This document shows positions 1 to 13,060 of a stretch of DNA of 64,000 bases, one piece after another. Location of the stretch: positions 1,984,001-2,048,000 of the forward strand of contig CP071498.1 of the NCBI GenBank assembly GCA_017354895.1. The letters are read 5' to 3'. The notes under the pieces are model-generated. The model was not told the DNA's origin, ran no database searches, and saw only the letters and a list, made by a program, of their open reading frames with translations. The stretch's first letter is position 1. Every line of letters begins with the position of its first letter. The DNA comes from Podospora comata. Lineage: Eukaryota > Ascomycota > Sordariomycetes > Sordariales > Podosporaceae. The position numbers and the translations under genes are program-made.

Positions 1-3000
1 GAAAAGGCGCACGAGGCCATGTTTGCCGTCCGGCATCAGCGATGGCGAAGCCCGTGGGCAATTGGCCTTCTTGCGCTTGTCGCATCCATCACCGGTATCG
101 CCTTGCTGCTGACGGTGGTTCACTCGTCGGTAACACGACAAATTGATCCAAAGGGCTGTCGAATGTCTTACTTGCGCCCGTCATACGCCAAGCTCAACGA
201 GTTCGACACGGAACACACCCGTCTCGCAAGCAAATATTCGCTGTACATGTATCGCGAACAGGGAATTGACCATGACACAAGGGTTCGGATCCCCCATCCT
301 ATGTCTTGGTATATGTATGCCAAGCACCTTTGCTAATCCACTGCTAACGTCAACTGCGCGCAGGTACGAGGAGTCCCCGTTCTCTTCATTCCTGGCAATG
401 CCGGGAGCTACAAGCAAGTCCGACCCATTGCCTCTGAGGCAGCAAACTACTTCCACGATGTCCTGCAGCATGACCCCGAGACATACAACGCCGGCATCAG
501 AAGCCTCGACTTCTTCACCGTCGATTTCAATGAAGATATCACGGCGTTCCACGGGCAGACCCTCCTCGACCAGGCCGAATACCTCAATGAGGCGATTCGC
601 TACATCCTCTCGCTCTACCTCGATCCGCGCGTTTCCGACCGAAACCCTGATCTTCCCGACCCGACCTCGGTGATAGTGCTGGGCCACTCTATGGGAGGAA
701 TTGTTGCGCGGACAATGCTCATCATGCCCAACTACCAAACGAACTCGATCAACACCATCATCACCATGTCGGCGCCTCACGCCCGGCCGCCTGTGTCCTT
801 TGACAGCCAGATCGTCAAGGCATACAAAGACATCAACGATTATTGGAGGCATGCCTACTCGCAACAGTGGGCCAACAACAACCCCCTCTGGCATGTGACG
901 CTTGTTTCGATCGCGGGCGGAGGACTCGATACCGTCGTCCCTTCGGATTATGCGAGCGTCGAGTCGTTGGTTCCGGACACGCATGGATTCACTGTCTTCA
1001 CATCGACCATTCCCACAGTATGGACGAGCATGGATCATCAGGCGATTCTGTGGTGCGACCAGTTCCGCAAGGTGTTGGTTCGGACGCTATTTGACCTCTC
1101 CGATGTGCACAGGGCATCCCAAACGAAACCGAGGGCGGAGAGAATGCGCGTCTTCAAAAAGCGGCTGCTTACCGGCATGGAAACTGTTGCTGAGAAGACG
1201 GCGCCTCGATCAGACCCGACGACTTTGCTTACCGTGGAGGACAATTCTGACACCATCATTGCTCAGGGGGAGCGGTTAGTTTTGCGGCAATTGGGAACCA
1301 CTGGCAGGGTTCGCGCCCACCTCATGACCATTCCACCTCCCGGGCCTCCCGAAGTCAAGCGCTTTACTTTGATGACCGATATCAAGCTCGACCAGCCTGG
1401 CGAGAACGGGAAGCTCGAAGTCATGTTTTGCAGCGTTGTTCCATCGCAACCGGGCCAAACCGGGGCAGGATTTCCAAGCCAAATCGACCTTTCCAAGGGT
1501 ACTGCAGGAACTACCCGGCTGGCTTGCCGAAGTGCTGCCCCAGATGTCATTCCACTCCCTGGATCCAACAAGACAACCGCCTTTCCATTCTATAGGGACC
1601 TAGAGAAGCAGGTCCTGCCCTTCTACTACCTCGAGTACGACCTGGATGACATTGCTGAACAACAGTTCATTGCAGTGGTGGAGAAGGCAACGAATCCTAC
1701 CCAAGGTTTCGTGATTGCCGAGTTCAGCGAGCAGTCTCAGTCACACCAAACGGCACAGATCGGCCTTCAACGTCTGCTCACCTCGGGCTTGAAGTTCACC
1801 ATGCCTGCTGCACGACCGATGGTGACGGAAATCAAGGTGCCATCCTTGCAGTCGAGCTTGCTAGCCTACAACTTGCGCCTGAGCAGCCACTCATGTGGCA
1901 ACAAAGAGGAGCTCTTCGCCCCGATGGTGAGGCAGTATCTGGTGGAGCCGTTTGAGTCGAAGTATTTTGTCAATGTACGCGATGCGCCGATCAGCCTTCA
2001 CGGTGTTGCTCCCTACGTCCCTCCGCCCCTTGCCAAGAGGTCCGCCAGCGAGGATGGACTGAGCTTTCAGTTTTGGACCGATCCTACTTGCGATTCCAGC
2101 ATTGAGGTTGAGCTTGAGGTGGATTTCAGTGGTAGTCTCGGCAAGCTGTATATGCGCTACCGTACCGTCTTTGCTGCGTTCCCGCTGCTCGTGGTAGCTC
2201 TCGTGTTGCGCAAACAGTTCCGCGTCTACGATACCACGGGTGTGTTCATCACCTTCACAGAAAGCTTGGATCTTTGCCTCAGGCAGTCCATTCCGTTGAT
2301 GCTTGCGTCGCTCACCATGTTGACCGTGGCCACGGCCAACCCGAACCCAGCTGGCAGCGCAAGCTTCTGGCATTGGAACAAGAGCACATCTTCGCTGGTC
2401 GATTTCCACCTCAACGACTATCTGATCGGTACTCAGGACCCGATGTTTCTGTTCTTGATTCCCATGATTGGAATAATATGCGTCGGAGTGTGCACCGTCT
2501 TCAACTACATCACACTTGCCCTCACGCACTTGTTGAGCAGCCTCTTCAACCTGTTGGCATTCCGCCCTGCGTGGGTTCGCAATGATGAACGCAAGAAACA
2601 AGGAGGCACCGGGTTTCTGCCGTCATCACCCAGGCGCAGAATGATCACGACAGCCGTCTTGCTATTCCTCGTGTCTACAGCCATCCCGTACCAGTTTGCC
2701 TATCTGGTTGCCTGCCTGGTCCAACTGACAACCACAGTACGCGCGCAGCGAATCGCCCAGGAACTCCAGTCAGCAGCCAACTCGAGCTTTTACAACTACG
2801 TCCATTCGATTCTCATCCTCATGCTCTGGATCCTTCCCATCAACCTGCCAACGCTCGTGGTCTGGATACACAACCTGGCTGTTCATTGGCTCACGCCCTT
2901 CACCTCGCACCACAATGTATTGTCCATCATGCCATTCATCGTCCTTGTGGAGACCTTGACAACGGGCAAGATGGTTCCTCCGGTCACCGGTCGGATGAAG

Positions 3001-3207
3001 CACCTCACGAGCATTCTGCTGTTCGGCATTGCCATCTATGCTGCGGTGTATGGAATCTCTTACGCCTACACATTACACCACCTGGTCAACCTGGTCGCGT
3101 TTTGGCTGGTCATCCTTCACTCCACCTCGGACTCTTGGTCAATATCGGGGTTAAAACACTTGTACGAAGGAGACGCCGAGGACCGCAAGGGCGGTAAAGA
3201 GCCATGA
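1..3207 (+). CDS. bst1: GPI inositol-deacylase Bst1/PGAP1 (5' partial)
   Basis: ER membrane lipase that removes the acyl chain from the inositol of GPI anchors, needed for export of GPI proteins from the ER. Exons: 1-282 and 364-3207; the intron 283-363 (gttcgg...ctgctaac...gcgcag) joins in phase 0. The exon 1 frame is open to the window edge, so the start is probably outside; the first visible ATG is at 19, followed by a hydrophobic signal-anchor segment (about residues 14-34 from there). Exon 2 opens with the family block VRGVPVLFIPGNAGSYKQ. The serine nucleophile motif GHSMGG lies at about 682-699. The C-terminal third (about 2160-3170) contains several membrane segments, as in PGAP1. At least 1035 residues are present, close to the family length apart from the missing N-terminus. 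Family assignment is firm; the true start cannot be seen. Confidence 0.93.
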
Positions 3208-4937
3208 ACAAAATCTCCGATTAGACACCTTTGGAATAGACTATCCCAAAAAATTACCTGGACATTCACCAACCTATTCACCTTTTTGATACCCAATCCG
3301 AATGGTTCCGAATATCACCAGACCACGATTGTACATGCCTCTTTGCCCGCACTGCCGGCCCTCTTTTGGCTGGCTCGCATACTTTCTGTTCTTTTCATTC
3401 TCTACGACACACGATTTTATGAGGGTGGATTCCCGTCTGCTTCGACTTTTATAGCACCATAACCAGGGAAATGGGTTTGCTTGGATACACCAGGGGTATT
3501 ACGGATGGGAGGGAAGATTGATTTTTCTTCGCGCTCCCCTCTTTTTTCTTTTCGCTGTTCAGTTTACGTCTTGATGGATGGGGATAACACATGTGTTTTT
3601 TTTTTGGTTTTTTTTGGGTTCATAAGGAGCGGCAAATTTTTTTGGTATTGGTCAAGGGTTGTCGTGGTTTGGGGAAATGGCAGCATGGTATAGGATTGGG
3701 AAGGGGAGAAACCCCCAAGCCAGTTTTGGCCGCTGATAATGTTTATGTTTCTTTTTCTTCTTTTTTTTTCTGTTGTCTCTCGCTTCTCACTTTTTCGACG
3801 GGGGTGGTTTGGTCGTCAGACAGACAACACACCTTTGCTCGATGCCCCTCGTTTCAGCTCAGCAACGCCAGCTCATCACCACAGATGGGCAGACCAAGGA
3901 GGAGGTAATAGACGATGACACCGGAGACAATAATGGTGTGTGTGTGTGTGTGTGTGGTCTCTGATAGAAGAGACAGATGATCAGAAAGGTTGTCTGTTGG
4001 TGTGTGTGGTTTTGATGCTTGTTAGAATAGCGAGATGAGAAAGAGCCAAGAAAGCGAGAGGGGGGGAGTTGGATTATTACTATAGCCGGGATGGTGTAGA
4101 TAGAGGGGGATGAGAGAGGTGGGTGGGATGGTTGGTGTATATACCACTTGTATTTAATTAGGGAGGGGGAGTAGTGCAGACACAATATCTTGAGAGAGTT
4201 GTGTGAGGCAGAAGGGAAGAATATATGGTCAAGTTCAAGTACTTTGTGCGGGAAGTGAAGCGGGTTCTTGTTGAGCTGTGAACGCTCAAACCAAGCGATA
4301 AGGCCTCTTTCACATAGACACGAAGTATTCCAGCTGTGTTATCCAAAGTCATCTATGGCATCTCAACCAGCATGGGAGATAGTAGTTCGTCAATTTTTTG
4401 TCAATCTGAAACACATAGGTACTTATACATGATTTCCCGCGCAGCCTTACACTGCCCTTTATTTCATCTCTACCATGGAGGATACACTTCTTGGGAAGCT
4501 AGTCAAAATATACCAAGGTCGCCTTGATATACAAAATCATAACTGAAAAGCCAAAAACCCTAACCCAGAATCCTGCAGGCCTTCCCCTGCTGCGGCATCT
4601 CCACCAATCAAATGCAGGTACCCCTGCAGAGTCACGTGAACCTCGTCCCCCGTCCCAAGTTTTGTGGCGCAGGTGCAGGAGGCAGGATCCTTGGGCGCTG
4701 CGTCACGTAACCTCCAGCCGCCGCAGCCGTTACCGCTGTCGTCGTCGTCAGTTGGCTCGATCCAGTGTTGCCAACATTCAACTACCTCCTAGCTACTGTC
4801 AACAAACCCCGACGATAAACCCAACGAACCCCGATATCTTTTTGCGCACGATATCCAATCGCACCTAACCACGAAATATTTCACCCTTTGAATCAACCCG
4901 CCTGGTGTGGCCTGAGGGGCTATACTCAACCACCGCG
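3208..4937. other. Intergenic region, bst1 3' side and tms1 promoter
   Basis: No convincing gene. T-rich runs are frequent from 3530 to 3770, and a (GT)10 microsatellite lies at about 3936-3956. The last 400 bases before the Serinc gene look like a promoter and are listed separately. Confidence 0.6.
4604..4710 (+). promoter_or_regulatory. CCAAT box and TCACGTGA palindrome upstream of tms1
   Basis: A CCAAT at 4604-4608 is followed by the perfect 8-bp palindrome TCACGTGA at 4632-4639 and a related TCACGTAA near 4703-4710, all 230-335 bp before the Serinc start codon. CACGTG is the E-box core bound by fungal bHLH factors. Whether it is used here is inference. Confidence 0.45.
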
Positions 4938-6478
4938 ATGGGCGCCCTCCTCTCCCTCCCGCTGATGGCGGTTCCAAGCCTAGGCACAGTACGCGGCCCC
5001 CCCAAGAAACATCAACAAAGTGCGATAGACTGACGATATAACCACAGCTCCTCTCCTTCGGCGCAAGCTGCTGCGGAGCAGCAACCTGCTCAATGGTCTG
5101 CTCCGCCTGCGGAAAATGCGGCAACTCGGTCGCAACCCGCATAGCCTACGCCCTCATCCTCCTCGTCAACTCGATCCTCTCCTGGATCATGCTCACAAAG
5201 TGGGCCATCGAGAAGCTCCAGCACCTCATGCTCGACTACGTAAAGATCAAATGCGGCGAGGGCGACTGCTACGGCTGGCTAGCCGTCCACAGAATTAACT
5301 TTGCGCTCGGCATGTTCCACCTCGTCCTTGCCGGATTGATGCTGGGGGTTCACTCCTCCAAGAACCCTCGCGCGGCGATACAAAATGGTTTCTGGGGTCC
5401 AAAGATCATTGCCTGGTTGGGGCTGATCGTGTTGACTTTTTTCATTCCGGATACGTTTTTCCAGTTTTGGGGGAACTACGTCGCGCTGATTTGCGCGATG
5501 CTGTTTTTGATGCTGGGGTTGATTTTGCTGGTGGATTTGGCGCATAATTGGGCAGAGTACTGTCTTGGACAGATTGAGGAGTCCGAGTCGAAGACCTGGA
5601 GGGTGGTTTTGATTGGGTCGACGTTGGGGATGTATGTGGCTAGTTTGGCCATGACGGTGGTGCAGTATGTGTTTTTTGCCGGGTCGGGGTGTTCGATGAA
5701 CCAGGCGGCGATTACGATCAATTTGCTGCTCTGGCTGGCCATCTCGGTCATTTCGGTGCACCCGACTGTGCAGGAGTATAACCCCAAGGCCGGGCTGGCT
5801 CAGGCGGCCATGGTGGCGGTATACTGCACCTATTTGACCATGTCGGCCGTGTCGATGGAGCCGGACGAGACGGAGGATAAGCACTGTAATCCGTTGATTG
5901 CGGGGCAGGGGACGAGGACTACGACTGTGGTTATTGGTGCTATCGTTACGATGTTGACGGTGGCGTATACGACCACCAGGGCGGCGACGCAGTCTCTTGG
6001 TTTGGGGGGGAAAGGTGGGGGACAGATTCGGCTGCCGGAGGAGGACGAGGTTGATTATGAGCACAGCCTCATCACCACGCAGCCGGATAACTCGCGGCGT
6101 CAAATGCGTGCCGAGGCGCTGAGACGGGCGGTGGAGGAGGGGTCCCTTCCGGCGGATGCGCTCTTGTCGGATGATGACGATGATCATGTTCATGGGCACT
6201 CACCCAATGGCGGGACGATGGACGATGAACGGACGAGCACGCAGTACAGTTATGCCATGTTTCACGTCATTTTCTTTTTGGCGACGGCGTGGGTGGCGAC
6301 GTTGCTGACGAGCGATTGGGATGATGGGAAGGTGGCCGATGGGGGGGATTTTGCTACGGTGGGGAGGACGCTGTGGGCGAGCTGGGTCAAGATTGTGAGC
6401 GGGTGGGTTTGTTATGGGATGTATACTTGGACGCTCGTGGCGCCGATTGTGCTGCCGGGGAGGTTTGAGTTTGAGTAG
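4938..6478 (+). CDS. tms1: Serinc/Tms1 family membrane protein
   Basis: Member of the SERINC/TMS1 family of multispanning proteins linked to serine-derived lipids and scramblase activity in endomembranes. Exon 1 is 4938-4988 (17 codons, ending before gtacgc); the intron 4989-5047 has gactgac and ccacag signals; exon 2 is 5048-6478. Total 493 residues, normal for fungal Tms1. The N-terminus has the Cys-rich block FGASCCGAATCSMVCSACGK, typical of the family, then about ten hydrophobic segments and the conserved acidic loop MEPDETEDKHCNP. An Asp/His-rich acidic loop (encoded near 6165-6200) separates the last two membrane segments. The start is fixed by the conserved MGALLS N-terminus and by splice phase 0. 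Codon choice shifts from C-rich to G-rich at about 5330, without a frame break. Confidence 0.93.
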
Positions 6479-8269
6479 GCAGGGGGAAGATGAGGGTTGA
6501 GATTGGGAAGAGAGGAGCGTGCCGAGAGGGAAGGGGTCAGGGAGGGTGTATTGCATAGAACAGCAGAGCTACTACGGCTGCAGATTCTGGGGGTTTTTTG
6601 GGCGTTTTGGAGTTTTTGGGCAAGTGTTTTGGTAGCAAGCAAGGGTGTGGTTGTTCTTGTTTGTGGTGAATATATGGATAAGACCGAGACCATTCCCTCT
6701 ATGGCCAACTGCTCCTTATGTTGAATGAAGAAAGTGTGAATACCTCCCAATAGGGACGCGGTGTCAGTCGTGGAAGATCACTGTTCTTCAGCCTCATATA
6801 GCTCAGGACCTTATGCACCATCCGGCTCTTTCAAAGTCTTGATTCCACTTTACAATCTCAATCAAACGTGGTGGGCTAGGTGGGATCGCAGGAACGGTGA
6901 CGGGGAGCCTCGACTCTCCGAATCCTCCCCCAGGCCGCCCATTTATCCCCCCTCTACCCTTTCCTGTCTATCGGCTTCTTTCTCCCCACTGTCTAAGCTA
7001 GTTCAGGGGTGTGTCTGTCCATCTGCAGATATGATGCCGCTTTGTTACACAGATTTACCCGTCAAGGTCCTCAGCCCCGTCTCACAATGCTGCAATGACG
7101 AAGAACCCTCTCTCCGCGCTGGTTAGATTAACATGGTCTCTGCTGAATACTGTAGGAAGCCGTCACCGAGGCCAAGGGAGCTCTGGAAGTATGCACTGTA
7201 CTCTCTACCTGTGTGTTCCACCAAATAACCTCCCCCTAATCTCTTCATGCCGTGCATGTCAATTGTGTTTGCCAAAAAGGCAATCTCGGCGAGATACCGA
7301 AAGTGAGCGAGGCCATTCCACAACCTTCTCACCATCGTGGGGTAAAATGACTTTTGTTGGTGTAGGTACCGGTATTACATCATCCATGTACCTGTCCTTC
7401 TCTTCTTCATATCAAGACACATAAGGTATGTTTTGCCCTATCCCGAGACGAGCCGTCTCGTCCCGAACCTCCTTCACACCATCAGCCGAAGAGGGTGGTG
7501 TGTAGGACCCGATACGGCGGAAAAGGGGGGGAGGAGGGGGGGGGGAGCGTGTAATCTTGGGGGTCCAGGACGCATGTGGGAGAGGACATATGACCTTGTG
7601 ATGGCGTCCTGCAAGCAGGGGAAAGTGAGGTAGCTGTGGTTGCGGCTTGATGTCATGGTCCGGTGAGGCATCTAAAGTGCATGTAGATTATGTCCCCAAG
7701 GACCGGCAAGCCCGGAAAACTATCGCGATGGGCTGGGCTCGGTACCTTTGCGATTATCTTGCTGAGTTGCGTGTAGGCCTTGCCGCCCAGCCGGCGTATG
7801 TCGCTCCTGCTGCTGCTCAGTCTCTGGTTCCTGTGCAGAAAGGAAAGCAAAATGTTTGCTCCCCCATATACCTACTCCCCCAACTGCCATCCGTCAAAAG
7901 TGTGCAAGAAGAACTGTGTTACTCCCCATGCGCACGAGAGAAGAGAGAGGGACGCATCGTAGAAATGGCGCAATCTTTCAGAGCTGCCTGACATGTAACC
8001 CGGCAACGAGCAAGCGGGCCAAACTTCCTCACCTAGAAGTAATCCAACAACACCCCAACCCAAGGTGATAACTCATCCTAATTCCGAGATCTACGGCCCG
8101 AATCTCGGCCGGAAGAAACTACCTTCCATGCATCGCATCAGGCCCAGACTTACCTAGCTTTTTGACAGGGAGGGCGCATGGAACAAAAAACCTCCTTAAG
8201 CGAACTGCTGCTGTCAAACATGAAATGATAGGTGTCGTGCAAGTCTCACCCCCCCCCCCCCCTCCGCCT

Positions 8270-8343
8270 ACCTGCCTACCTGCCTACCTACCTACCTACC
8301 TACCTACTTACCTACTTACCTACCTACCTACCTACCTACCACC
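8270..8343. repeat. (CTAC)n microsatellite
   Basis: About 18 copies of a CTAC/CTAC-like tetranucleotide with a few substitutions, following a C homopolymer at about 8250-8262. Intergenic. Confidence 0.9.
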
Positions 8344-8597
8344 CACCCCCAGAGCAGGAGATAGGAGAAATCGTCCCAGCGGTGCAACAACAACTGGGTC
8401 AAGACCAGGACCGAAACCATGCACTCAAGTGGCCTGGGGTAACCAGGCCGCCACCGCCGTGTTTGTACAACAACAAAAAGGGTCACGCAAGAAAAAAGCG
8501 AGCAATATCCCTCCCTCTCCTAGCATTCTTCACCCCCAGCGGCGGCCGAGTCGCATCTTTCCCTTAGGTACACCAAAAAGATCCTATCACCAACCCC

Positions 8598-8632
8598 CTT
8601 CCATCCATCCATCTATCCATCCATCTATCCGA
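8598..8632. repeat. (CCAT)n/(CTAT)n microsatellite
   Basis: Short run of CCAT units interspersed with CTAT units. Intergenic, about 260 bp after the CTAC repeat. Confidence 0.85.
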
Positions 8633-10710
8633 CACCCACCCCATCACCCTGGGCAGCATGTCGGCACCTCGTTCAAAAGATTGGGGGGTTGGGTGGGGTG
8701 TCAAACCACGAGCCTTGTCACAAGACCACTCCATTAGCCAGCTATCGTGCAAGGTGGCTTCGAACAAACGGGAAGCTGCAGCCGCATAAAGGGAGGAAGA
8801 GTTGGGCAAAGCAGAACAAGGCCCAAACATCCACCGCTTTTCTGCGCTGATTCCGTCAAGATGCTGAACCGGGATAGCCGCTTTGGAAGTACAGCGCAGG
8901 AAATGTAAAATGCTGTGTGTGGTATTGGCAGCAGAAAGAACAATATCTCGTCGAGATCGAGGAGAAAGCAGGATTCGAGGTTGCCCCCCGCAACACCAAG
9001 ATGGAATTGTCATGACAAACGAACATGCAAAAGAAGAAGACCCCGAGGCCACAGGAATCTCGCTGCAATATCTTGCAGCAGCGCATAACCCACAAAAGAA
9101 GCCAAGTGCTCTCTGCATGTACGGAGATGTCAGCAACTGTCGTGCTTGAGAGAGAAAGCGCAGCAAGACCTCCTGAGCACACTGGCAGCCTGAGAAGTCT
9201 GGGTTGCGAGAGTTCCCTCTGTAACCGCCGCATCCGAAGCAAACAAGCCTTCAACAACAAGCCTCCAGCATACACAGTCTTCTCGGTCTCGTCGGTCTTA
9301 TCGAGCCGCGTTGCAGATATACAGCATACATCTGCACAACCCAAGCCCACAGCTGCGCGGCAATATCTGAGCTCTATATCTCGTAGACCGGTTGCCCCCC
9401 ATGGGGACCCGACCCTCTCTCGTCCGGCAGCATGCCAACAAAGCATCGTGAGAAGAAGAAGAAAAAGGTGTGGTCGTACCATAGTTACTAGCAAACCACC
9501 ACCGGTCGGAGGACAGCAGCGAATCGGCATCAGACGCAAAACGAAAACACTAAATCCTCGGCTTGTATCAGAGGTCATCATTCTCATGACGCTGACCGAT
9601 GTCATTTCGTGAGCAGCACGCTGAGGCGTCGTTGATGATGCGTGTACCACCGAGATAACATCTTCGGAACAGGGACATGGCCTGAGACCGTGGGTGGGAA
9701 AAGTGAGCTGTCATGTCCACACCAAGATGGCCCAACGCACATCCAAGCCCCTAGGTGTCACAGCGACTGGTCGGTCGCAGCATCCTGCAAAGTGAGCGGC
9801 TCAAACATCTGTCCCCGGTCAGTTGGGCATGGCGCAATGGTGGAAGTTGTCATGAGTGTAGAGGCAACGCTAGAGCGATCCCCCCGTTCCTTTCTATTCC
9901 TCTCGTTCTACCTCAGCGGACTGGTGCGCGGGACGTCCCGCAACACCGAGGGCCGTCATCATACAGCTGGTCTTCTCAGGAGGATGACCAGAACATAAAA
10001 GCACCACCCTCCCCCGGTTGTGCCATGGAGCAAGAAGGCTTCCTGTGCACCCGCAACATCACCACTCGAGAAGACCCCATCTGCCCCCACCCAAACCCCC
10101 TTGGCCCCAGGCGACCATGCCTCACAGCGTGAGAGATGACAAAGCTTCTGGGGACCACAGTCAAAGGTTCGTGATACCCAGCCGTTCTGCCGCATATTTT
10201 CCGAGGGGACTCCCTCTCACAAGTTCCATAGTTCCAGCCGACACCAGGTCACTCCCCCTACGTCCAGTCGATCTGGGTCCTCCTCACAGGAGGAATCGCC
10301 CATGCTGAAGGCTTGGGAAGCCGAGCATAACCCCAGCAACCTTACCATCACCGAAACGCTTTTCCAGAGCGGGTTGGCGAGGTGAGTCGTGATTGATCCT
10401 GTGTCTCCTAGGCAGTTGTTTTAGTAGTACTAAGCGATTGTAGTGCCCGCACTGGGGCTTGAAGCACCGCCCGCAGCATCCATTTGGGGTTGCTTTCGAG
10501 GCCGAGAGCGTGTTGTGATGAGGACAAGATTTTTGGCGTTCAACGTCTTGACAACGATATCCGTTGTCGTTGTATATTTCATTACTTTTGGTGTATCCCA
10601 GATATCCGCCCAGCATGCTTGTAAGGGAAATGAAACCAGATGAACATCCCAGACGCCCACCGTTTCCCGTGCAGTCCGAAAATCGTCAGTCGTAATGGTT
10701 AGGTGCGAGC

Positions 10711-12097
10711 CTAAGCTGATGGTGTCGAGCTTCCACCGTTGGCCTCATTTGCGTGAAAGCCATCGATCGTCAGCGTCACAGCGCCGGCTTGCACAAGCTA
10801 GAGTCAAAATGTCAGACCGAGCCATGCATCAGAAAGCGGTTTGGGAATCACAACTTACAGCACGAGTAAGATCGTCGATGAGATCATCCACGTCCTCGAT
10901 ACCCACACACAAGCGAATGATGTCCTCAGGCATCTGCCTCTCCGCCCTTGTCTTTGCGTCGATGCTAGCATGGCTCATACGGCATGGCATGCTGATCAAG
11001 CTATTGACACAGCCGAAACTGACACTGATGCCCCAGAGCCTGGCAGCTTCCACTATCCTCTCGGAAAGGGCGACATCGCCAGTCTCAAAGGAAAGCACGG
11101 CACCGGCACCACGAGCCATGGACCAGTGCAGATCGTACTGGGGATGAGACCTGAGACCTGGATAGCGAACTTTGAAGCCGTGTGACTCGAGAAACTCGGC
11201 AATTCGTTGAGCGCTGGTCTGCTGCTTCTCCATGCGGATGGCCAGTGTCTTGACACCCCTCATGAGCAAAAAGGAGTCGTTGGGGGAGAGTCCACAGCCG
11301 GTAGCATTGATAGTAAAGTACATCTTGTCTCCGATCTCTGCGTCATTGACGGCAATGACACCGGCCATGATATCGTGGTGACCGGAGAGGTACTTGGTGC
11401 CGGACTCGTAGGAAATATCGGCGCCGAGATCCAGAGGGTTGCAGAGCATGGGCGACAGCATGGTGTTGTCGACGACAACCAATGCCTTGCTGTTGGCCTC
11501 GTGCGATGCTCTGGCGATCGACGCGACATCGACGATCTTGATCAGCGGGTTCGTCGGCGTCTCCAGCAGAACCATGGCCGTCTTCTCCGTAATCACCTCC
11601 TTCACGGCGTCGACGTTGGTGGTGTCGACGTGATGCACAACAACCCCCTGGTTGTTCTTCAGATATGTTAGAAGCCGGTTCGTGCCACCATACAAATCAT
11701 CGCCCGTGATAACCTCGTCACCCGGTTTCAGAAGGCGTGTAATGACATCCAATGCACCCATTCCCGAGCCGACAGCCAGGCAGCGGGTCGCATTCATGAT
11801 CTTGGCCAGGTGGCGTTCAAGATGGGTCCGGGTAGGGTTTCCCGATCGAGTGTAGTCATACTCGTTGCCGCCGTTGGAAGACGTTTGCTTGAAGGTGGCC
11901 GACTGGTAGATCGGGATGCTCGAGGCACCATACTGGTCCTTGGAGTCAGTATAGACGAGCTCGGTTGCGAGAGCATACCGGCGTGGCCCAGGGTGCGGAC
12001 TCGACGGGGCAGGTGATGGGGGGAGAGCATGGCCATCGAGATCGACTCTGGAGAGGGCCTTCTTCGCGGCCTGCGCGGGCGTACTTGGGGAAGCCAT
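10711..12097 (-). CDS. str3: Cystathionine beta-lyase (PLP enzyme)
   Basis: Cleaves cystathionine to homocysteine, pyruvate and ammonia in methionine synthesis; belongs to the Cys/Met-metabolism PLP family. Exon 1 runs 12097-10859; the intron 10858-10798 starts gtaagt and ends ctctag; exon 2 runs 10797-10711 and encodes the tail beginning LVQAGAV. Total 441 residues, usual for fungal cystathionine beta-lyases. Visible family motifs are YDYTRSGNPTR, the glycine-rich GSGMGAL, the cofactor Asp in VVDNT, and the Schiff-base lysine in ESGTKYLSGHHD. The C-terminal motif GCVNSLISMPCRMSHAS is also typical. The start is the first in-frame ATG; the frame stays open about 450 nt upstream but has no ATG there. 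Cystathionine gamma-synthase and gamma-lyase are relatives; the VETLIS-like region and GHHD context favour beta-lyase. Confidence 0.9.
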
Positions 12098-13060
12098 TGG
12101 GAGCGAGTTCCTGTGTGGTGGGTGACAGGCAGGTGACTCAATATCAGGTTTGTTGGAGGCGGGGTGGTTTTTGCGGGATGGAAGCCGCAAAGGTAAGGTA
12201 GGTATCGGAAACACAAGAGGAAGGAGGGCCAATGCGTTGTGTTGTAGAGTCAAAGAGTCGAGAAGAGGATATGATACGATATGATATGGATTTTCCGGGG
12301 AAAACTGGATCGGCACGGGACAGCGTTGCGTCTTTTCTCTCCAAGAGTTGTCAGTATTCGATGATGGGATTCGGGGATTGGGGGTTGGCTGGTCAGTCTG
12401 TAACACACTGCCATCGCGACCGCTCTTTACTCCGGAGTCGGACAGGAGTTGTTCTGCTAGGGGGGTACTCGGGTTCTGGTGGCAAACATGTGACAAATCA
12501 GGTAGCACCGTAGCCAACTTACAGCAAAAGCGCAGTGGGTCATCCAAATGACGTGCTTGCCTGCCGCGGATGAACCCGTTTTGACAGCAATGTACGAGCT
12601 CACTTACATGGTATGATGACTCTGAGCAAAGAGCGAGGGCACTGTCACGTCAGCCCGTTACCGAAATCTCTTCCTGTCTGCCCTCTCATTCCTATGGGGT
12701 AATGAGGGGAACATGGTCATCCATCTTGATTTGCCGTGTCAGTGCCCAAGGCTCGGCTCCGGGCCGACAGCAGCCAGCACGCCGGCTAAAGGCTATGCCA
12801 CGAAGTATCACTATCACCATGAGATAGAGACCTGTTTCGTGTGTCTGGTTGGTTATCTATTACTCTAAAGCAGACTTTGGAGATATTGGAGATGAAACTC
12901 GCTCCCCCCCTTGTCTGTCCAGCCGGGGAAGCATGCCGCTGTGTCAATCGCTTGTTCCGCCAACCCCCAATCTGTTCGTGATATACGAACAGACACTCTG
13001 ATCTATCGCTGCTCGTTTATCTTATCAATGCCATGAACCATGAACCATACACCCATCCCT
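12098..13060. other. Intergenic region upstream of str3, downstream of msp1
   Basis: Promoter side of the cystathionine lyase gene and 3' flank of msp1. The first 450 bases are open in the str3 frame without an ATG and are best read as 5' leader/promoter. No further gene seen. Confidence 0.55.

Larger units (their letters stand above)
6479..10710. other. 4.2-kb gene-poor region
   Basis: No recognisable family or credible exon chain was found on either strand. The region holds low-complexity DNA (G tract near 7525-7550; tetranucleotide repeats listed separately) and a block at 8560-9650 where long open frames overlap on both strands, discussed as a finding. It could carry a non-coding transcript or an orphan gene; I cannot support either. 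Confidence 0.5.

Noticed and set aside
12098-12547. 150-codon open extension upstream of the cystathionine lyase
   Set aside because: The stretch is in frame but has no ATG, so the first start codon is 12097; the enzyme then has its normal length.
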